Source: CAYWNA01 sp964459305 | GTDB lineage: Bacteria; Planctomycetota; Planctomycetia; Pirellulales; Pirellulaceae | Assembly: GCA_964459305.1 (NCBI GenBank) | Contig: CAYWNA010000249.1 | Span: 1-19,986, forward strand | Direction of reading: 5' to 3' | Length of the DNA stretch: 19,986 nucleotides | In this document: positions 16,269-19,986 of the stretch, in pieces | Position numbering within the stretch: position 1 is the first letter of the stretch | Layout of the letters: each line of letters begins with the position of its first letter | Translations under genes and position numbers: made by a program | Notes under the pieces: generated by a model | Database searches by the model: none | What the model was told of the DNA's origin: nothing | Seen by the model: only the letters and a program-made list of their open reading frames with translations

Positions 16269-17352
16269 ATGAGACGATTGGTACTTCGATCGTTTCAGAG
16301 TCCCGGCGATGTTCTCATGCTGACGGCGGCGGTTCGTGATCTGCATGCCGCTTGTCCGGGTCGGTTTCAGACCGATGTGCGTACCTCGGCCGATGCGATT
16401 TGGGAGAACAATCCGCACATCACGCCGTTGAAGGAGAGCGACACGGGCGTTGAGACGCTGGACATGCATTACCCGCTGGTACATGAGAGCAACCAGCGTC
16501 CCTACCACTTTGTCCATGGATATGCCCAATACCTGGAACAGCAGTTGGGCATCGCCATTCCCATCACCCGGTTCCATGGCGATGTGTATCTGACCGATGA
16601 AGAAAAGACGATGCCGAGCGTCTTCGACGACGTTGGTATCGCGCAGGGCTTCTGGATCGTCGTTGCGGGCGGCAAACATGATTTCACGGCGAAGTGGTGG
16701 AACCCGCAGCGCTACCAGAAAGTGGTTGATCACTTTCGTGGCCGCATCCAATTCGTCCAGTGTGGCGAAGCCGATCATTGGCATCCACGACTGGATGGCG
16801 TCGTCGATTTGGTGGGCAAGACAGATCTTCGGGAGTTCATTCGCCTGACATGCCACGCGGGGGGGGGTATTGTGTCCGGTCACGCTGGCCATGCACTTGG
16901 CGGCCGCGGTTGAAACGCGCGCCGGCCGAAAGGGCGTTCGACCGTGCGTGGTGGTGGCCGGCGGTCGTGAACCGCCTCACTGGGAAGCCTACCCGACGCA
17001 TCAGTTCATCAGCACCGTTGGCGCACTCTCTTGCTGCGCGGCCGGGGGTTGTTGGCGCTCGCGGTGTCAATTGGTCGGTGACGGCGACCCAAAGGACTCG
17101 CACAACGTCTGTGAGCGGCCGGTCTACGTGCGCGAAGATCTTCGCATCCCCAAGTGCATGGACATGATCACACCGGAAGATGTGATCCGCCGCATCGAGC
17201 TCTACGCGAGTGGCGGATCGGTCCAGCAAAGGCATATGCCGGGGCCAATCGGTTGGAGTCCAGGCTTTAGCCTGTCTTCGCAGCCTAAAGGCTGTACTCC
17301 AGCGGAAGATTCAAACCGGCTGCGGCACAACCAGCAAGCACCGGGAGGACCA
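16269..17352 (+). pseudogene. GT9-like glycosyltransferase, frame broken at a G9 tract
   Basis: A glycosyltransferase-family-9-like (heptosyltransferase fold) protein. The N-terminal domain reads 'RRLVLRSFQSPGDVLMLTAAVRDLHAACPG', and the C-terminal half starts 'FWIVVAGGKHDFTAKWWNPQRY'. As written, the frame stops at 16913 after 214 residues, in a tail with no family features. Removing one G from the G9 run at 16859-16867 restores 'HAGGVLCPVTLAMHLAAAVE', 'RPCVVVAGGREPPHWEAYPT', a Cys-rich 'CCAAGGCWRSRCQLVGDGD', and 'LRIPKCMDMITPEDVIRRIELY', which together are the expected end of this planctomycete group. The restored frame has no stop and continues through a palindrome into the next glycosyltransferase. 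In this family such enzymes build surface glycans. Sequencing error, slippage or true decay remain possible. Confidence 0.75.
17254..17301. repeat. REP-like hairpin between the two glycosyltransferase reading frames
   Basis: Arms 17254-17274 and 17281-17301 pair with three mismatches in 21 around the loop TCTTCG. The arm core CAGGCTTTAGCCTG is itself nearly palindromic. The element lies in open reading frame, 52 bases before the ATG of the downstream gene, and no T-run follows it. Confidence 0.75.
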
Positions 17353-19986
17353 ATGAAGACCGCAACCGTGAAAAGAGGTGTGAGGAAAACGCGAGAAGGA
17401 ACTCAGCCGATCGCCGAGAACGTGCTCATCAAGTTCAGGCATGGGCTGGGCGATGCGGTGCAGGTGACGTCGGTCCTGCGGCACCTGGAACACTACCATC
17501 CCGATTGGCACATCGAGGTGGCGTCGTTGATCGGGAAGCATTCGGCATTCCATGGCCTGTGCGGCAAAGTGTCCCTTCTGAATGGAAAACATCCAAGAAG
17601 GAAAGAGATCGACCGAGAGTACAACCTCGACTGGCACGAGTGCGCCACATGCTATCCGGACTCGCCGAGTACCAAAGCAGAACGTTGTATGCGGGAGGTG
17701 TTCGAGCTTGCGCCCATCGAGAAGCTCTGCCGGTACGTGATCAAGCCACCGGATGCGGCCTTCGAGATAGCACATCGCTACCTACGGCAAATCTGCAAGG
17801 TGTCGCTGGGTGATGACTGCCGTTACCCGGTGGTCCTTCTCCATTACCAGGGCAATACATCGGCGGACTACAAGGACCTGCCACATGAACTCGCACGCGA
17901 CCTTTGCGACCGGATCCTCGAAGCGGGCGCCGTCCCCGTCATCCTCGACTGGGACGACCGAAGCCCGCTGCCGGATGGGAAACGCATCCACAACCCGCGC
18001 GTTGATCTGGAACTCTGGGACGGTATGGGAACGGGAGATGCCGCCGTGCTGGCAGCGCTCACCGAACTGTCGACGCTGATGGTGGGTGTCGATAGCGGAC
18101 CGCTGCATGTGGCCGGAGCCACGTCGACGCCCACAATCGCCGTGTGGACCGGACACCACCCGCTCCACTACATGGCCCTGGCCGACAACATGACCCACTT
18201 GGTGCCGGAAAATCATCGGGAACTGCTTCGCGGCGACCAGGACGTGGGCGAAGCGTACTTTCGCGATCACTATCGGTATCAGACGTATGTCAAACTGGAA
18301 GATGAACTGGTCGCCGCGGTCGCCCAGCGATTGGAAGACGCCACGGGCACGCTTGTGTACACGCGCAGTTTCTGGATCCGCAGCGACAATGCGCCGCAGG
18401 ATCTGGTCGTCGTGAAAGACATCGCCGAGGACGACTCGTACAACGTTGCCGAGATGCCCATGGCGCGGCCGGTCGTGGTGGATATTGGGGCGCACATCGG
18501 TTGCTTTGCCAAGAAAATCCACGAGCGGAATCCGCTGGCCCGGATCATTGCCGTGGAATGCTGCCCGGAGAACATCCCCGCACTGAAGAAGAACATTGGC
18601 GGGTTCGCCACGGTGATTCAAGGTGCCGTGACGTATGAGGAGGATTTGGCCCTGCTGAACGCCGTGTATCCGGGCTGCGTGACGACCGGGGGCAGCGTCG
18701 TTCTGCCTCGGTCGGCTGTGCAGCAGCGTGCACGCGAGGACGAACTCCAGGAACAACCGGCGAACGTGGCCAATCAGCCCTATTGGGCGGATTTCCGGCG
18801 CGTCACGTCGCTGACGGTCGAGGACATCCTCCTGTCGCACGGGCTGGAGCGCATCGACATTTTGAAGCTGGATTGCGAGGGAAGCGAATTCTCTATCTTG
18901 GGAAATACAACAAGCCTGGATCGCATTGGACTGATCGTGGGCGAGTACCACGGGCGCGAGCGGTTCCTGAAACTGGTGGCAGACCGGTTCGCCGACTGGA
19001 AGTTGCGGATTCTGAAGGACGGAGAACTGGGGACGTTCTGGCTGCAGTCCATTCATGATGAGGAGAACGCCACGGAACGTGTCGGCGCGCCTGCTGGCCG
19101 CAACCAAAGTAGGGTGGGCCAAGTCTTCGCGGCCCACCGGAAACCGCCCGGTAGGCAATCACGCACGCATCGTTCGGACGACGGAGCCCATCAGGATCGA
19201 GAGCACATTCTGGTGGGCCGCGAAGACTTGGCCCACCCTACAAACTTCTGGCTGCAGAAACCGCAGCAGGAGACGAAGGCTGTTCCGCGGGCCGCCGCGG
19301 CGAAACCTGTGACCTCGGAACCGGCAAAGGTGCCTTCACGAGCTTTCAACGCGCCGTCGGGGCACACTTCCCTGCCGCCGCTGTTGATCGCCGCGTTGCG
19401 CGACACTGACGGCCCGCGCTACGACCTGTTGTTGATGGACAAAGGAATGGTCATCGCTCGCTACGAACATCCCAAGGGTTGGCTTCGAGGTTTTGCCCGG
19501 CTAGACGGCCGGCTGTGGACGATTGACTCAAAGGGCACGCTGTACACCATCGAATTCTCCGGCATGTCACTTCAGCTGCAGGAGGTCTCCAACTCGCCGC
19601 TGGCCTGGGAAGCGCACGACTTGGCGGCCATCGGACGCAAACTTGTTACCGCCGGATCGACGCACAACGCCGTCGTCCTCTACGATCCCCAGTCGGATCG
19701 CTGGGAAGTGAAACGCCCCTGGATTCGAGTGAACGAAGAAGGCACTAGCGGTCCCCGCGATCCCCACGCCGACGGGCCGTCACCCAACCAAGGTGATCGA
19801 CATCATTTGAATTCGATCGCCCACGACGGCAAGAGATTCATCCTCAGCATGTTCACCAGCGACCCCAAGCCTGCAGGCGTACACTGGCGTGACAGCAATC
19901 TTGACCAAGGCTTGATCGTCCGGTGGGGAGCGGTAGCTGTCCAATGTGTGCGCAGGACAAAGCGTGGGGCGAATGTCGTTGCCCTG
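17353..19986 (+). CDS. Multidomain GT9 glycosyltransferase-FkbM methyltransferase with propeller-like C-terminus (3' end outside window)
   Basis: At least 878 codons, open to the window edge. Residues 20-345 are a GT9-like glycosyltransferase: 'LIKFRHGLGDAVQVTSVLRH', then 'LLHYQGNTSADYKDLP' and the nucleotide-sugar motif 'GVDSGPLHVAGA' (245-256). Residues about 350-565 are an FkbM-type SAM methyltransferase, with 'VVDIGAHIGCFAKKI' (DIGAHIG at 377-383) and 'LKLDCEGSEF' (504-513). Residues 566-635 are encoded by a palindromic insert and look unstructured. From about 640, 'FARLDGRLWTIDSKGTLYTI', 'LVTAGSTHNAVVLYDPQSDRWEV' and 'HHLNSIAHDGKRFILSMF' suggest a beta-propeller. The ATG at 17353 has GGGAGG four bases upstream, but the frame is open upstream into the preceding glycosyltransferase, so a fusion is possible. 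The likely role is synthesis and O-methylation of a surface glycan. Confidence 0.82.
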   Translation, partial: MKTATVKRGVRKTREGTQPIAENVLIKFRHGLGDAVQVTSVLRHLEHYHPDWHIEVASLIGKHSAFHGLCGKVSLLNGKHPRRKEIDREYNLDWHECATCYPDSPSTKAERCMREVFELAPIEKLCRYVIKPPDAAFEIAHRYLRQICKVSLGDDCRYPVVLLHYQGNTSADYKDLPHELARDLCDRILEAGAVPVILDWDDRSPLPDGKRIHNPRVDLELWDGMGTGDAAVLAALTELSTLMVGVDSGPLHVAGATSTPTIAVWTGHHPLHYMALADNMTHLVPENHRELLRGDQDVGEAYFRDHYRYQTYVKLEDELVAAVAQRLEDATGTLVYTRSFWIRSDNAPQDLVVVKDIAEDDSYNVAEMPMARPVVVDIGAHIGCFAKKIHERNPLARIIAVECCPENIPALKKNIGGFATVIQGAVTYEEDLALLNAVYPGCVTTGGSVVLPRSAVQQRAREDELQEQPANVANQPYWADFRRVTSLTVEDILLSHGLERIDILKLDCEGSEFSILGNTTSLDRIGLIVGEYHGRERFLKLVADRFADWKLRILKDGELGTFWLQSIHDEENATERVGAPAGRNQSRVGQVFAAHRKPPGRQSRTHRSDDGAHQDREHILVGREDLAHPTNFWLQKPQQETKAVPRAAAAKPVTSEPAKVPSRAFNAPSGHTSLPPLLIAALRDTDGPRYDLLLMDKGMVIARYEHPKGWLRGFARLDGRLWTIDSKGTLYTIEFSGMSLQLQEVSNSPLAWEAHDLAAIGRKLVTAGSTHNAVVLYDPQSDRWEVKRPWIRVNEEGTSGPRDPHADGPSPNQGDRHHLNSIAHDGKRFILSMFTSDPKPAGVHWRDSNLDQGLIVRWGAVAVQCVRRTKRGANVVAL
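19109..19241. repeat. Perfect 30-bp inverted repeat inside the coding frame
   Basis: Arms 19109-19138 and 19212-19241 are exact reverse complements with a 73-base spacer; the arm contains GTAGGGTGGGCCAAGTCTTC. The palindrome lies within a segment bounded by two copies of TTCTGGCTGCAG (19036-19047 and 19246-19257). The copies are 210 bases apart, a multiple of three, so the surrounding protein frame is kept. Confidence 0.85.

Noticed and set aside
17782..19158. A 458-codon open frame on the minus strand
   Set aside because: It lies opposite the GT9-FkbM gene, whose plus-strand frame has clear motifs; the minus-strand translation has no recognisable family and no ribosome binding site.
6994..19241. 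CRISPR array made of the repeated palindromes
   Set aside because: The four palindromes have different sequences and are kilobases apart, with no spacer-repeat periodicity and no cas genes.

Overview
The window reads as chromosomal DNA of a planctomycete, probably Pirellulaceae-like. The clues are: an AAA protein opening with the planctomycete-type 'YHEWLG...HYELLGL' J-like domain; a membrane protein with the 'QF.V.DALLWTAAIAAALGLGR' segment common in that phylum; a secreted sulfatase-free glycan-degradation set; GT9/FkbM multidomain proteins; and abundant short palindromic repeats next to a remnant of a REP-type (IS200-like) transposase. The assignment is inference from protein style only.

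Layout. (1) 1-2430: a radical SAM/SPASM enzyme with a PqqD-like N-terminus and an unusual HTH-like C-terminus, translationally coupled to an acidic protein of unknown function. (2) 2525-3185: a Phd/YefM antitoxin and VapC-type PIN toxin with a good promoter. (3) 3250-4888: a frameshifted multi-pass membrane protein and a probable gene remnant. (4) 4978-10180: a plus-strand run of exported enzymes: GH29 alpha-L-fucosidase, GH28-like beta-helix protein, and neutral-ceramidase-like protein. (5) 13119-10367, minus strand: a two-gene unit of a sialidase-like (Asp-box) protein and an SGNH-type hydrolase, convergent with the previous run. Together (4) and (5) look like a small locus for dismantling fucosylated and possibly sialylated or acylated glycans; no transporter or regulator is visible. 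(6) 13296-15499: a J-like/TerB-like/AAA/zinc-ribbon protein preceded by a 7-codon leader ORF that ends on its start codon. (7) 15535-15834: the C-terminal tail of a REP-type transposase. (8) 16269-19986: a GT9-like glycosyltransferase broken at a G9 tract, then a very long open frame (GT9 + FkbM methyltransferase + propeller-like C-terminus) that runs off the right edge.

Three themes deserve attention. First, three genes are split by single-base frame changes, two of them exactly at homopolymers (T8 at 7138-7145, G9 at 16859-16867); this may be sequencing error, transcriptional or ribosomal slippage, or decay. Second, four different palindromic elements lie between or inside genes, and two of them are translated in frame within the large glycosyltransferase region. 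Third, the radical SAM/acidic-protein pair is the best candidate here for an undescribed enzyme-substrate system. No rRNA, tRNA or CRISPR array was seen.
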